Assembly (NCBI RefSeq): GCF_900182585.1
Contig: NZ_FXTM01000003.1
Span: 1-64,000, forward strand
Origin: Balnearium lithotrophicum
GTDB taxonomy: Bacteria > Aquificota > Aquificia > Desulfurobacteriales > Desulfurobacteriaceae
Direction: 5' to 3'
DNA: 64,000 nucleotides
Part shown: piece by piece, positions 51,833 through 60,738 of the stretch
How the letters are laid out: every line of letters starts with the position of its first letter
Numbering within the stretch: the stretch's first letter is position 1
Notes under the pieces: generated by a model
Seen by the model: only the letters and a program-made list of their open reading frames with translations
What the model was told of the DNA's origin: nothing
The model's database searches: none
Program-made: the position numbers and the translations under genes

Positions 51833-52236
51833 TCTTCCCCTTCTACTCTTATGCCCTTCTCCTTTAACGTTTCAGTCAACTTCTGAATCCTCCTTATGGT
51901 ATCCTTTGAGAGATGGTGTTCCATAAGACAACCCTCTTCTTCAGCCCTCTCCTTTGAGAGTCCTAAAACGTCCATAAGAAATTCCCTTAAAACCTCGTGC
52001 TTTCTGTAGAGGGCTTCTGCATACTCCTTACCCTTTTTGGTTGTTCTCACGTAGCCGTAGGGTTCGTACTTGATGAACCCCCTTTCAGAGAGTCTCTTTA
52101 GAACCTCTGTTACCGTAGGCATCTTTACACTTCTTGCCTTGGCAATCTCCTTTACCCTTGCTACTCCGTTTTCCCTCTCAATCAGGTAGATTGTCTCAAG
52201 GTAGTCCTCTAACCTTGGGGCTAACTTATCTTCCAT
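51829..52236 (-). CDS. DtxR/MntR-family metalloregulator
   Basis: 135 residues from ATG 52236, behind AAGGGAAGAG (an ATG five codons upstream has no ribosome binding site). Winged helix: LEDYLETIYLIERENGVARV, then AKARSVKMPTVTEVLKRLSE; dimer and metal region: EEEGCLMEHHLSKDTIRRIQ, with the Cys/Glu/His ligands of Fe- or Mn-sensing members. No SH3 domain. It begins the menaquinone-enzyme operon, so it may tie iron-rich radical SAM enzymes to metal supply. Confidence 0.88.
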   Translation of the reverse strand: MEDKLAPRLEDYLETIYLIERENGVARVKEIAKARSVKMPTVTEVLKRLSERGFIKYEPYGYVRTTKKGKEYAEALYRKHEVLREFLMDVLGLSKERAEEEGCLMEHHLSKDTIRRIQKLTETLKEKGIRVEGED

Positions 52237-52294
52237 TTCTCTTCCCTTCATTGGTAGTTTAGAATAAATATAAACCTAACTCCGTTAAGTTCCA

Positions 52295-53743
52295 CTAACT
52301 TTTAACCTTTATTCCGCAGTGCTGACAGAGGGAGCTCTCAGATGCAACAAAGAGGTTTGAGCCGGAGCTCCTTTCAGGTTTAGGAAAGTAAAAGTCAACT
52401 GTAAACCAAGCCCTGTCCTTCAATCCTAACTTTTTTAAAATTTTGTATGCCGTTTCTTTTGCCTTAGCTGAGGCCTCAACAAATGTCGTCATTCCAGTTG
52501 CCGCATCTCCTGTGACGAAAATATTATCTCCCTCAAACCTTGACAACAACTCCCTATCAACGTCAAAACCTATCGCCGGAACGATGTAGTCTGGAGAGAA
52601 ACTACCACACGAAAATGAAACTACTCTACCCTTGGACCCTTTTAGTTCACACTCTGTATAAACTCTAACTCCCTCCTTTATAGCCTCCGTTAGCTCCCTC
52701 CTGTTTGCCCTTATCTGAGAGCTCTCCCCCCTGTAAATTACAACAACCTCTGCCCCCCTCCTTACAGCAAGCCTTGAAACGTCAAAAGCCGTATCACCTG
52801 CCCCTATAACGGCTAACTTCTTTCCCTTCAAGTGTGGCGGATTCTTCAAAAACTCCAGAGGGTAAATTACCCTTCCTGAGAAGTTCTTAATTAAGCTCTC
52901 GTCCAATTTCCTTTCTCTCTGAGCTCCAACGGATAGAACAACTGCATCGTAACCCTCAGGTCTTTCCCTAACTTCACGGTTTAAATGGATTTTCAAATTT
53001 TTAAACGAAGTGACAAAGGCTATCTCCTTCTTTGAGATTTTCCTATCAAGCTTGAAATCTGGAATAACGTTTAGAATTCCACCAAGCTCACCCTCTCTTT
53101 CAAATAAGTCGACCTGAACTCCGACGGACGATAAGTAGTAAGCAACAGTTATTCCAGCTACTCCACCTCCAACAACTGCAACCCTTTTTCCAACCTTTGG
53201 GAAGAATGGTTCCCTCTCTCTAACTTCTATCTTCTCAAGAACATTTCTTGCCATTTCCCTGTGTACTTCCTTTATCCTCAGAGGCCTTTCCGGAAGAACC
53301 CCACACTTTTCCTCACAGGGTGCTGGACAGAGCTCTCCCAGCGTAAACGGAAAGGGAGACGATAAAAAGAAAACTCCAAAAGCCTTTTCAAGCTCTCCTT
53401 TTTCACATAGAGACATAAAGGAGGGAACTTTTACACCTGCAGGGCAGAAGTCCTCACAGGGAGAGGTTTCCCTCTTCTTTCCCCTTCCTGCATCGTAGGC
53501 TTGAAGTGCATAAAGGAGAGCCTGTGAAATTAGAAGGGTCAGTGAACCGTAGTTAACCGGAAAGTTTAAAAGGTACCAGTAGTAAAATGGAAATGAAAAT
53601 ATTGAAAAAATAGAAACTCCTGTTAAATTCCTTCCCTCGTAAATCTGACCTAATCCTGGCAGAATGAGGGATAATTTTTGGGCTTTCCTCCTCCTTTTTA
53701 ATACTTCCGCTCCCTTCAGTGCAAATAGTCTGTCAGGTTCCAT
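52295..53743 (-). CDS. Membrane-anchored GltD-like NAD(P)H/FAD oxidoreductase
   Basis: 482 residues. The first ~90 contain LSLILPGLGQIYEGRNLTGV, a TM2/DUF5683-like turn, and two to three hydrophobic segments (FSIFSFPFYYWYLLNF; LTLLISQALLYALQ). Then a GltD-type unit: cysteine groups CEDFCPAGVKVPSFMSLCEK and CPAPCEEKC for 4Fe-4S clusters, FAD motif VAVVGGGVAGITVAYYLSS, NAD(P)H motif LAVIGAGDTAFDVSRLAV and FVTGDAATGMTTFVEA. The tail ends CQHCGIKVK. The fusion of a membrane anchor to a GltD-like domain is unusual. It may feed electrons to a membrane or cytosolic partner; glutamate synthase lies far away at 25-30 kb. Confidence 0.85.
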   Translation of the reverse strand: MEPDRLFALKGAEVLKRRRKAQKLSLILPGLGQIYEGRNLTGVSIFSIFSFPFYYWYLLNFPVNYGSLTLLISQALLYALQAYDAGRGKKRETSPCEDFCPAGVKVPSFMSLCEKGELEKAFGVFFLSSPFPFTLGELCPAPCEEKCGVLPERPLRIKEVHREMARNVLEKIEVREREPFFPKVGKRVAVVGGGVAGITVAYYLSSVGVQVDLFEREGELGGILNVIPDFKLDRKISKKEIAFVTSFKNLKIHLNREVRERPEGYDAVVLSVGAQRERKLDESLIKNFSGRVIYPLEFLKNPPHLKGKKLAVIGAGDTAFDVSRLAVRRGAEVVVIYRGESSQIRANRRELTEAIKEGVRVYTECELKGSKGRVVSFSCGSFSPDYIVPAIGFDVDRELLSRFEGDNIFVTGDAATGMTTFVEASAKAKETAYKILKKLGLKDRAWFTVDFYFPKPERSSGSNLFVASESSLCQHCGIKVKS

Positions 53744-53805
53744 TTTTCCCCTTTCCTTCGTTTAATGGGAATAGAATTATAAGACCAAGAATTTCCGGAG
53801 GTTGA

Positions 53806-54774
53806 ATGTTAGAGGAGAGAATAGAGGGAAGCGTTTTTGGTTCCGTTATAGGGGATGCGTTGGGAACGCTTGTTGAGGAGATGGACAGGGAAACTGTGAA
53901 GAAGGCCTACGGAGGCCCTATTATCGGATTTGTTGAGCCATCGCCACTTTCAGTTTGCCCTTTTCTTAAAAAGGGGCAGTACTCACACGAGTCGCAGGTT
54001 TTTCTAATGGCTTTGGAGGTCTACGCCGAAAAGGGATACTTTGATGAGATTCTCTACATAGAGAAGCTGATTGAGTGGGTTAAGGATGAGAGGTCTCACA
54101 GGTACCCTGCAGGTTCACACGTAAACGCTGCCCTTTCCTACGCTGCAGGTTTAGAACCTGACGAGGCAAGGGTAAAGAGCTGTGATATAGATGGAGCTCT
54201 CCCAGCGGTTGCTGCAGGTCTTTTCAGGTGGGACAGCAGTTACGATGCCTATTCAGAGGGTAGCTACATAGCCTCTTTAACCCACAACGATGAAGCCCTG
54301 ATAGATACTGCAGGTGTTATTGCCGTTGCAGTCTCAGAGCTTGTAGGAGGGAGAGTTTTGCTTTCCTCTCAGGAGGATAGATTGGGTTTTGTTGAAGTCT
54401 TAAGGGAGTTTTCCAAAACGGAGATGGTGAGAGCCTACTTAGACCTTTTGGTTCAAGCACTCAGAAAGGAAGTTTCTTCTTTAGATGATGCAATTCTCAT
54501 GCTTGGAAATGGAAGTTTTGCCCCGGAGGCCTTTTCACTTTCTTTGTTTATAACACTACAAAACCCTAACTCCTTCAGGAAGGGTCTCTTAACTGCCGTA
54601 AACTCCTACGGTGACTTTGGTGGGGATACAGACGCAGTTGCTTTTTTGGTCGGAGCTCTCCTTGGAGGGTACTTAGGAGTTGGTTCAATCCCTAAGGATT
54701 GGCTTTCCTGTATAGAATCAAGGGATTATATTAAGCTTATTATCAATAAACTTATTGATAAAATTAGACAATAA
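53806..54774 (+). CDS. ADP-ribosylglycohydrolase-family protein with altered metal motif
   Basis: 322 residues, all-helical DraG-type fold. VFGSVIGDALGTLVEEM is the N-terminal signature and SYGDFGGDTDAVAFLVGALL the C-terminal metal site. The first metal motif, usually TDDT, reads QYSHESQVFLM, so one magnesium site is probably lost. It could remove ADP-ribose from a protein, or bind a related ligand without catalysis. GGAGG lies just before ATG 53806. Divergent from the GltD-like gene. Confidence 0.82.
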   Translation: MLEERIEGSVFGSVIGDALGTLVEEMDRETVKKAYGGPIIGFVEPSPLSVCPFLKKGQYSHESQVFLMALEVYAEKGYFDEILYIEKLIEWVKDERSHRYPAGSHVNAALSYAAGLEPDEARVKSCDIDGALPAVAAGLFRWDSSYDAYSEGSYIASLTHNDEALIDTAGVIAVAVSELVGGRVLLSSQEDRLGFVEVLREFSKTEMVRAYLDLLVQALRKEVSSLDDAILMLGNGSFAPEAFSLSLFITLQNPNSFRKGLLTAVNSYGDFGGDTDAVAFLVGALLGGYLGVGSIPKDWLSCIESRDYIKLIINKLIDKIRQ

Positions 54775-54793
54775 CTAAACACTTGGAGGAAAA

Positions 54794-56035
54794 ATGAGAA
54801 CAGCTATCTCTTTAGCTTTAACCTTCTCTCTTCTTTCTCCACCTTCGCTTGGTTCTGAGTGCTCTCCTCAAACGCCGATTATCAAGGTTGATGGTAGGTA
54901 TGTTGACTGCTCATACTTTAACTACGTTGTTTCAAAAATCCCTGAATGGGTCATAAAGAAGTACTACGGTGGAGATGAGGGGTTAAAAAAACTTGAGGAT
55001 AAAATGGCTGAAAGGCAGCTTATTCTTGAGAAGTACGAAAAGGAGGGCCTTTTTAATAGACCTGACCTGAAGGAGAAATTAATCAGAGCTGAAATTAAGA
55101 ACTTGTCAGCACTGTACATGTCAAAAAAGCTTAGTAAGGTTAGTGTTTCTGAAAGGGAAATCGATGAGGAGATAAGGAAACACTACAGGAGTAAAAAGGT
55201 AACTCCGGAGCTCCGCCACTCTGTCAAGGTAAATCTTGAGGTGAGGAAGATTGTTTCTAATAGGGAAAAGATACTTAACAGTGTGAAATCAAAAATCCTC
55301 ATAAAGAATTCACATCCAAAATCTCTAAATGACGTTGTTGCAGTTTTCGACGGAAGAAAAATAACCTACGGCGACATAAAACCCTTACTTCCAAGGAAGT
55401 TCTCAAAGAGAGAGCTTGAAAGAGCTCTTACTTCCTATGCCATTTACCTTAAGGCCAAGGAAGAAGGCCTTGACAAATTTCCAGATTACAGAAACTCTAT
55501 CCTTTACATGAAGGAGAACCTTGCCGTTTCTGACTTTGAGAAAAAGCTGTTGAGCAGAGTTCACGTTAGCGACGATGAGATAAAGAGCTACTACAGAAAG
55601 CATAGAGAGGAGTTTAAAACGCCAGAGTCAGCGAGGGTTATGATAGTTGAGTTTGACTCTGAAGAAGAGGCAAAGGAAGCCCTCAATAATTTAAAATCTG
55701 GAAAAACGTTAAAAGAGGCTGTTCCAAGGAACTACCTTTCAACTGCAAGGGAATGGACCGTTCTCTCATCGGATAAGGAAAATCCAGTTTCACAACTCGT
55801 CTTTTCAACAAGGGAAAAGTACAACCTTCTGAACGTTCCTTCCGGAAAAACCCTACTCATAATTACTGAGAAAAGGAAGCCGTCGGAAATTCTTCCATTG
55901 GGAGATGTCTATAACGAAATAAAGGAAATGTTAAAGGAGAAGAGAGCGAAGAAGGAGAAGAATAGAATTGTTTCCGCGCTTAAGAAAAAGTACGGTTTGA
56001 AAATCCTAAGACCTGCCTCCTGCTGCAGGGACTAA
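54794..56035 (+). CDS. Exported SurA/PpiC-like folding factor
   Basis: 413 residues with a signal peptide (MRTAISLALTFSLLSPPSLG). The body resembles SurA/PrsA-type chaperones: helical N-domain (KMAERQLILEKYEKEGLFNR), repeated 'VSxxEIxxxYRxxxE' segments (VSEREIDEEIRKHY; VSDDEIKSYYRKHREEFKTP) and an ARVMIVEFDSEEEAKEAL region where a parvulin domain normally starts, although the isomerase core looks reduced. It probably helps periplasmic or outer-membrane protein folding. It overlaps the convergent protease gene by 30 bases. Confidence 0.75.
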   Translation: MRTAISLALTFSLLSPPSLGSECSPQTPIIKVDGRYVDCSYFNYVVSKIPEWVIKKYYGGDEGLKKLEDKMAERQLILEKYEKEGLFNRPDLKEKLIRAEIKNLSALYMSKKLSKVSVSEREIDEEIRKHYRSKKVTPELRHSVKVNLEVRKIVSNREKILNSVKSKILIKNSHPKSLNDVVAVFDGRKITYGDIKPLLPRKFSKRELERALTSYAIYLKAKEEGLDKFPDYRNSILYMKENLAVSDFEKKLLSRVHVSDDEIKSYYRKHREEFKTPESARVMIVEFDSEEEAKEALNNLKSGKTLKEAVPRNYLSTAREWTVLSSDKENPVSQLVFSTREKYNLLNVPSGKTLLIITEKRKPSEILPLGDVYNEIKEMLKEKRAKKEKNRIVSALKKKYGLKILRPASCCRD

Positions 56036-57226
56036 GACTCCAATTAGGGGCTCCTCTTTTAAAAACTGGATGGAGCTCCTAAACTCCTCAATCTTTAGTT
56101 TCTCTAAATCCGAAAGAGCTTCTGTATAGTAACCTAAGTCCTCCATTATTCCAAGTGCAAATCCTAAAGCTTCTGCCTCTGCGTGCCCATCCTCTCTTGA
56201 AAATATCTCGTTCTTAAAAAGCTTTCTCTTTCCTAAGAGAAACTCCTCCTCATCCAAATTTACTACCTCCTTTAGAACCTCTCTCGTTTGGGAGAGTGAC
56301 TCATCCACTCTTTCCGTTGAGATTCCTATCAAAAAGTTTGAGCCAAGGAGTAGGTTCTGGTAGTTTGAGGAGGCGGAAAAGGCAAATCCCTTTTCCCGGA
56401 GATTTCTGTAGAGAAGGGAGCTCCTTCCCGAGGAGAGAACTGAGTCCAAAACATCAAAGTTTATATCGGTTCTTCCGGCAGGTCCTAACTTCCATCCCAA
56501 CAGGACGTAGGGAATAGAAACTGCCGGGTGCTCCATCCTGAAAAACTTTGGGTTAAGTGGACTCCTCTCAAGAGGAGGTTCCTCAACTTTTCCGTCCCTT
56601 TTAAACTTTCCAAATAGCTTCTCGCACTCTTTTAAAACTTCATCTTCATCTACATTCCCGCACACAACAACAGTCAACCTCTCAGGAATGTAGAGCTCCT
56701 CGTAGAAATCCCTTACGGTCCTTGATGAAAATTTTGAAACGGTCTCCTTAAAACCCAAAATGGGAAAGCGGTAAGGAGCTTCAGTGTACATTTCACTTAA
56801 GAACCTCTCTGTAAAAACCTCGTGGGGGTTATCCTCACTCCTTGCTATTTCCTCTAAAACTATGGGAATTTCCTTCTCTACCATATCCTCGGAAAGAAGT
56901 GGATTTAAAACTAAGTCGGATAGAACGTAGAGGGCCGTTTTAAAGTGTTTGGCAGGAAGGTTTATGTAGTAGTACGTATAATCGTAGGATGTTGCTGCAT
57001 TTATTTCACCTCCAACCGATTCGACCAAAAGGTCTGCGCTTCCGGGAGGGAGATTTTGACTTCCGTTAAAAATCATGTGCTCCAAAAAGTGGGCAACTCC
57101 CCTGTTCTCCTCCTTTTCGTAGGAAGCTCCTGCCCTTACCCAAACCGAGACGGTAACCGAGTTTAGGTCACGTCTCGTTCTTACAGCAACCTTTACTCCG
57201 TTGTCTAACCTTTCTACCCTTACCAT
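56006..57226 (-). CDS. M16-family zinc peptidase
   Basis: 406 residues. The inverted zinc motif is HFLEHMIFNGS, with the downstream glutamates in IVLEEIARSEDNP. A second, non-catalytic M16 half follows (PYVLLGWKLGPAGRTDINFD, KGFAFSASSNYQNL). This is the single-chain ~45-kDa processing-peptidase-like type (PqqL/YmxG). No export signal is visible. The ATG lacks a ribosome binding site and TATAAT (57239-57234) is seven bases before it, suggesting a leaderless message. Confidence 0.9.
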   Translation of the reverse strand: MVRVERLDNGVKVAVRTRRDLNSVTVSVWVRAGASYEKEENRGVAHFLEHMIFNGSQNLPPGSADLLVESVGGEINAATSYDYTYYYINLPAKHFKTALYVLSDLVLNPLLSEDMVEKEIPIVLEEIARSEDNPHEVFTERFLSEMYTEAPYRFPILGFKETVSKFSSRTVRDFYEELYIPERLTVVVCGNVDEDEVLKECEKLFGKFKRDGKVEEPPLERSPLNPKFFRMEHPAVSIPYVLLGWKLGPAGRTDINFDVLDSVLSSGRSSLLYRNLREKGFAFSASSNYQNLLLGSNFLIGISTERVDESLSQTREVLKEVVNLDEEEFLLGKRKLFKNEIFSREDGHAEAEALGFALGIMEDLGYYTEALSDLEKLKIEEFRSSIQFLKEEPLIGVLVPAAGGRS

Positions 57227-57233
57227 GGCAAGA

Positions 57234-57239
57234 ATTATA
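57234..57239 (-). promoter_or_regulatory. -10 box of the M16 gene, probably leaderless
   Basis: TATAAT on the minus strand, seven bases before the start ATG. The expected transcription start would fall at or next to the A of ATG. The upstream -35 region is poor. Confidence 0.45.
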
Positions 57240-57269
57240 AATTAAACTTCACTTTAACCGGAGGTAATC

Positions 57270-58505
57270 TTGAAAGCTCTTGTTTTAGGAAAGGGGAAGA
57301 GCGGAACCTCTGCAGGAAAGTTACTCTCCCGTTTTGGAGTGAGCGTTACCTACTTTCAGGATGGAGATTCACTTGAGAAAATAGATTTTGACCTTGCCGT
57401 TAAGTCGCCGGGAATTCCCAATGAACACTGGTTAGTTCAAGAACTTAGGAATTTGGGAATTAAGGTTTACGGTGAAATTGAACTTGCCTATAGGTTCTCT
57501 AAAGGGGAGATTGTTGGGATAACCGGAACCAACGGAAAGAGCACAACAACTGCACTCGTTTACGAAACGTTAAAGAGGAATAACTACAGTGCCTTCATAG
57601 GGGGAAACTTCGGAATTCCCTTTTCCGACTTCTGCTTGGATACAGACGATAACTCCACTTCCGTTTTGGAGCTCTCCTCGTTCCAGATAGAGGACTTAAT
57701 TTCATTTAGAGCTAAAGTTTCTGCCGTTCTAAACGTTACTCCAGACCACCTTAACAGGTACTCCTCGTTTTCAGACTACCTTAAATCGAAGCTGAAAATT
57801 ACAGGGCTCTCAGATATCGTTGTCCTCAATGGGGATGATGAAAACCTAAGGAAATTAAAAGGAAATAAGTTTCTATTCTTCAGTAGAACTTCCCCAGCCG
57901 ATGCCTACTTTGACGGAACGTTTCTAATCTCAGACGGCGTTAAGATTCCCGTTTCGGAGCTCCCTCTAAAGGGGGTCCACAACGTTGAAAACTACCTTGC
58001 CTCCACTCTAATTTTGAGAGTCCTTGGTCTTAAGGAGGATGAGATACTAAAGGGATTCCTCAGTTTCAAGGGGCTTCCCCACAGGACGGAGGTTGTTTCG
58101 GTTGTTGATGGAGTAACCTTTGTGAACGATTCAAAATCGACGAACGTAGATTCCCTTAAAAAGGCACTCGAGAGCTTTAGTAGTGTAATTTTAATAGCAG
58201 GTGGGAGCGATAAGGGACTCGACTTTTCTTCCCTGAGGGAGCTCTTTAGGGAAAGGGTTAAACACCTAATAGCAATTGGAGAGACTGCCGATAGGTTCTT
58301 GGAGACCTTTGGAGACCTGATTCCCTCTGTAAAGGCCCCTTCAATGGAGGAAGCAGTTAGGGAGGCCTTCAATAGAGCAGAAAGGGGGGACACCGTTCTC
58401 CTATCTCCAGGATGTGCAAGTTTCGATATGTTTGAAAACTTTGAGGATAGGGGAGAGAAGTTCAAGGAGGTTGTCAAAAAACTGGAGGTAGAGATTGGTA
58501 AATAG
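57270..58505 (+). CDS. murD: UDP-N-acetylmuramoylalanine--D-glutamate ligase
   Basis: 411 residues; adds D-Glu in peptidoglycan precursor synthesis. ATP loop GITGTNGKSTTTALVYETLK, LSSFQIEDLISFRAKVSAVL, VTPDHLNRYSSF and FVNDSKSTNVDSLKKALESF are Mur-ligase signatures in order; the MurD-specific LGKGKSGTSAGKLLSRFGVS starts it. The start is TTG 57270, six bases after GGAGG. First gene of a murD-ftsW-murG-scpB run. Confidence 0.95.
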   Translation: MKALVLGKGKSGTSAGKLLSRFGVSVTYFQDGDSLEKIDFDLAVKSPGIPNEHWLVQELRNLGIKVYGEIELAYRFSKGEIVGITGTNGKSTTTALVYETLKRNNYSAFIGGNFGIPFSDFCLDTDDNSTSVLELSSFQIEDLISFRAKVSAVLNVTPDHLNRYSSFSDYLKSKLKITGLSDIVVLNGDDENLRKLKGNKFLFFSRTSPADAYFDGTFLISDGVKIPVSELPLKGVHNVENYLASTLILRVLGLKEDEILKGFLSFKGLPHRTEVVSVVDGVTFVNDSKSTNVDSLKKALESFSSVILIAGGSDKGLDFSSLRELFRERVKHLIAIGETADRFLETFGDLIPSVKAPSMEEAVREAFNRAERGDTVLLSPGCASFDMFENFEDRGEKFKEVVKKLEVEIGK

Positions 58506-59658
58506 GAGAGTTTACGGCTGGTCCATCTTCTTCACAGCCCTCTTTCTATCCCTCTTGGGCGTTGTCTTTGTCTATACGGGAAGTTACTTCTGGTGCTTGA
58601 GGCAGGGAGTTTCTCCTTACTCCTACGCCCTAAAGCAGGGAGTTGCTCTCTTTATAGGTGTTCTCGGAGCTCTCTCCATCTACAGATTTCTCAACTACAG
58701 GGATTTGGTTAACCGTAAAATTTTACGGTTAATTTATTTAACCGCCATCCTTCTACTGATATTGGTTCTGATATTCGGAAAGGAGATAAACAACTCAAAG
58801 AGCTGGCTGGTAATAGGGGGATTTTCTCTTCAACCCGCCGAGCTGTCAAAGGTTCTAATAATAGTCTTTGTTTCTACCTACCTTAAGTACAGGTGGTACG
58901 ACATCCAGAACAACTTTAGAATCTTTGTAGCATTTATGGTTTTTGGCCTCTTTCTACCGGATATTCTGATACTTGCCGAGGGAGATTTAGGCTCTGCGAT
59001 GATTTTATCCCTCTCAGTCTTTGCCGTTTTACTCGTGACGAGGCTAAACTACAGGTACACACTTCTTCCAATAGGTTTGGGATTCCTCCTATTCCTGTTT
59101 GCAGTTGTTACAACTCCCTACAGGCTGATGAGGATAAAGATTCTCCTCCACCCCGAAAACTACATTCAAACAACGGGAAAGTACAGCAGTTACCAGTTGG
59201 TTCAGGCATTCGTTGCCTTTGCAAAGGGAAAGTTGACAGGCCTTGGGATAGGAGAAGGAATTCAGGCAAAGTTTCAGTTTCTCACCTACGCTTACAGCGA
59301 CTTTATGTATGCTCACATTGCTGAGGAAGTAGGAGCTTTAGGAGCAATTTTCATTCTCTTGCTCTTTCTGTTTATCCTCTACTCGGGACTTTCGATAGCA
59401 GATAGAACCGATGAACAGATTGGAAAGTACCTTGCACTTGGATTGACTACGTACATCTTCCTACAGGCAGTTGTTCACATAGGGGTTAACATAGGACTCT
59501 TACCTACTACAGGAATAACCCTTCCCTTTATGAGTGCAGGAGGGAGCTCCCTAATTTCAAACTTCCTTGCAGTAGGGGTTCTTATGGCAGTTGCAAAGAG
59601 CCTTCCCTCAGAATCAAAGGTAAAGGCAAGGGTTGTTGGAAAGGGGAGGTACGCTTAG
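58495..59658 (+). CDS. ftsW: SEDS glycosyltransferase FtsW
   Basis: 387 residues, nine to ten membrane helices; polymerises septal glycan with a partner PBP. INNSKSWLVIGGFSLQPAEL, ILAEGDLGSAMILSLSVFAV, EEVGALGAIFILLLF and GLLPTTGITLPFMSAGGSS are SEDS motifs. Starts at TTG 58495 behind GGAGG, overlapping murD by 11 bases. Its position between murD and murG favours FtsW over RodA. Confidence 0.93.
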   Translation: MVNRRVYGWSIFFTALFLSLLGVVFVYTGSYFWCLRQGVSPYSYALKQGVALFIGVLGALSIYRFLNYRDLVNRKILRLIYLTAILLLILVLIFGKEINNSKSWLVIGGFSLQPAELSKVLIIVFVSTYLKYRWYDIQNNFRIFVAFMVFGLFLPDILILAEGDLGSAMILSLSVFAVLLVTRLNYRYTLLPIGLGFLLFLFAVVTTPYRLMRIKILLHPENYIQTTGKYSSYQLVQAFVAFAKGKLTGLGIGEGIQAKFQFLTYAYSDFMYAHIAEEVGALGAIFILLLFLFILYSGLSIADRTDEQIGKYLALGLTTYIFLQAVVHIGVNIGLLPTTGITLPFMSAGGSSLISNFLAVGVLMAVAKSLPSESKVKARVVGKGRYA

Positions 59659-60738
59659 TTGAGGCTCTTAGTAGCAGGAGGAGGAACGGGAGGCCACTTC
59701 TTCCCTGCACTTGCAGTATCGAAGGAGCTCTTGAGGAGGGGAAACGAGGTTCTCTACGTCGGCTCTTTTGGTGGAATAGAGGAGAGGGAGAAATTCCCTA
59801 CTAAAAAGGTCCTATTAAAAGTCTCTGGATTTATCGGAAGGGGAATCAGGGGATATTTAGAATCCTACAGGTTTGTAACCTCTACCTTTAAGGTTTTAAA
59901 GTTAATTGAAGAATTTAAACCAGATGCAGCAGTCGTTTTTGGAGGTTACTCGTCGCTACCGGTGGGCATCTCCTCTGTCATCAGGGGAGTTCCTCTGTTC
60001 GTTCAGGAGCAAAATTCCGTTCCCGGAAGGGTTAACAGACTACTTTCGAGGTTTTCTGAAAGGTGTTTCTTGGGGTTTCCCCCAGCTTCCTCCTATTTGT
60101 CAGAAACCGCTGAATTCACCGGGAATCCGGTAAGGAGAGGGGTTTTAGAGAAGAGGAAGTTGAAAAGGGAAGTGCTCCTTGAGGAGTTCGGACTCGATAG
60201 AGATAAAAAGGTCTTGGTTGTAATTGGAGGAAGTCAGGGAGCTCTATGGATAAACGAGTTAGTCTTAAAGTCCATTCCTCTGATTTCAAAACTCCCCCTT
60301 CAGGTTGTTCACATTACTGGAAGGTCAAAAAAGGAAGAGGAACTTAAGGAAAAGTACAGGGAGTTTAACGTTAAGGCCCTCGTTTTTCCATTTTACAGGG
60401 ACGTTGGAAAAATCTACAGGTTGGCCGATGCGGCCGTTTCAAGGGCTGGAGCTCTCGCGATATCGGAAATGTCCCTGTTTGGTGTTCCTTCTCTTCTCAT
60501 TCCATTTCCATTTGCAGCAGACAATCACCAGCTAAAAAATGCAGAGTACGTGGAGAAAATTGGAGGAGCTCTCTGTAAAACTCAAGGAGAACTAACTGAA
60601 AAAATATTCTCTGAAGAGGTTGAAAGACTCCTGTTTGATAGAATTTTAAGGAGTAAACTGAGGGAAAACTTCCTAAAGTTTTCAAGGCCTTATGCAACTG
60701 AAACGGTAGTGGAGAGGGTATGCAGCAGAAGAAATTGA
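59659..60738 (+). CDS. murG: Lipid II synthase (UDP-GlcNAc transferase) MurG
   Basis: 359 residues. VAGGGTGGHFFPALAVSKEL is the N-terminal nucleotide-sugar/lipid loop; VFGGYSSLPVGISS and EQNSVPGRVNRLLSR the lipid I side; VIGGSQGALWINELV and SRAGALAISEMSLFGVPSLL the UDP-GlcNAc site. Starts at TTG 59659, directly after the ftsW stop, behind GGGGAGG. Overlaps scpB by 19 bases. Confidence 0.95.
   Translation: MRLLVAGGGTGGHFFPALAVSKELLRRGNEVLYVGSFGGIEEREKFPTKKVLLKVSGFIGRGIRGYLESYRFVTSTFKVLKLIEEFKPDAAVVFGGYSSLPVGISSVIRGVPLFVQEQNSVPGRVNRLLSRFSERCFLGFPPASSYLSETAEFTGNPVRRGVLEKRKLKREVLLEEFGLDRDKKVLVVIGGSQGALWINELVLKSIPLISKLPLQVVHITGRSKKEEELKEKYREFNVKALVFPFYRDVGKIYRLADAAVSRAGALAISEMSLFGVPSLLIPFPFAADNHQLKNAEYVEKIGGALCKTQGELTEKIFSEEVERLLFDRILRSKLRENFLKFSRPYATETVVERVCSRRN

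Noticed and set aside
52237-52294. DtxR operator in front of the metalloregulator gene
   Set aside because: Only an imperfect AT-rich repeat (GTTTATA ... TCTAAAC) is visible, too weak in this base composition to call.
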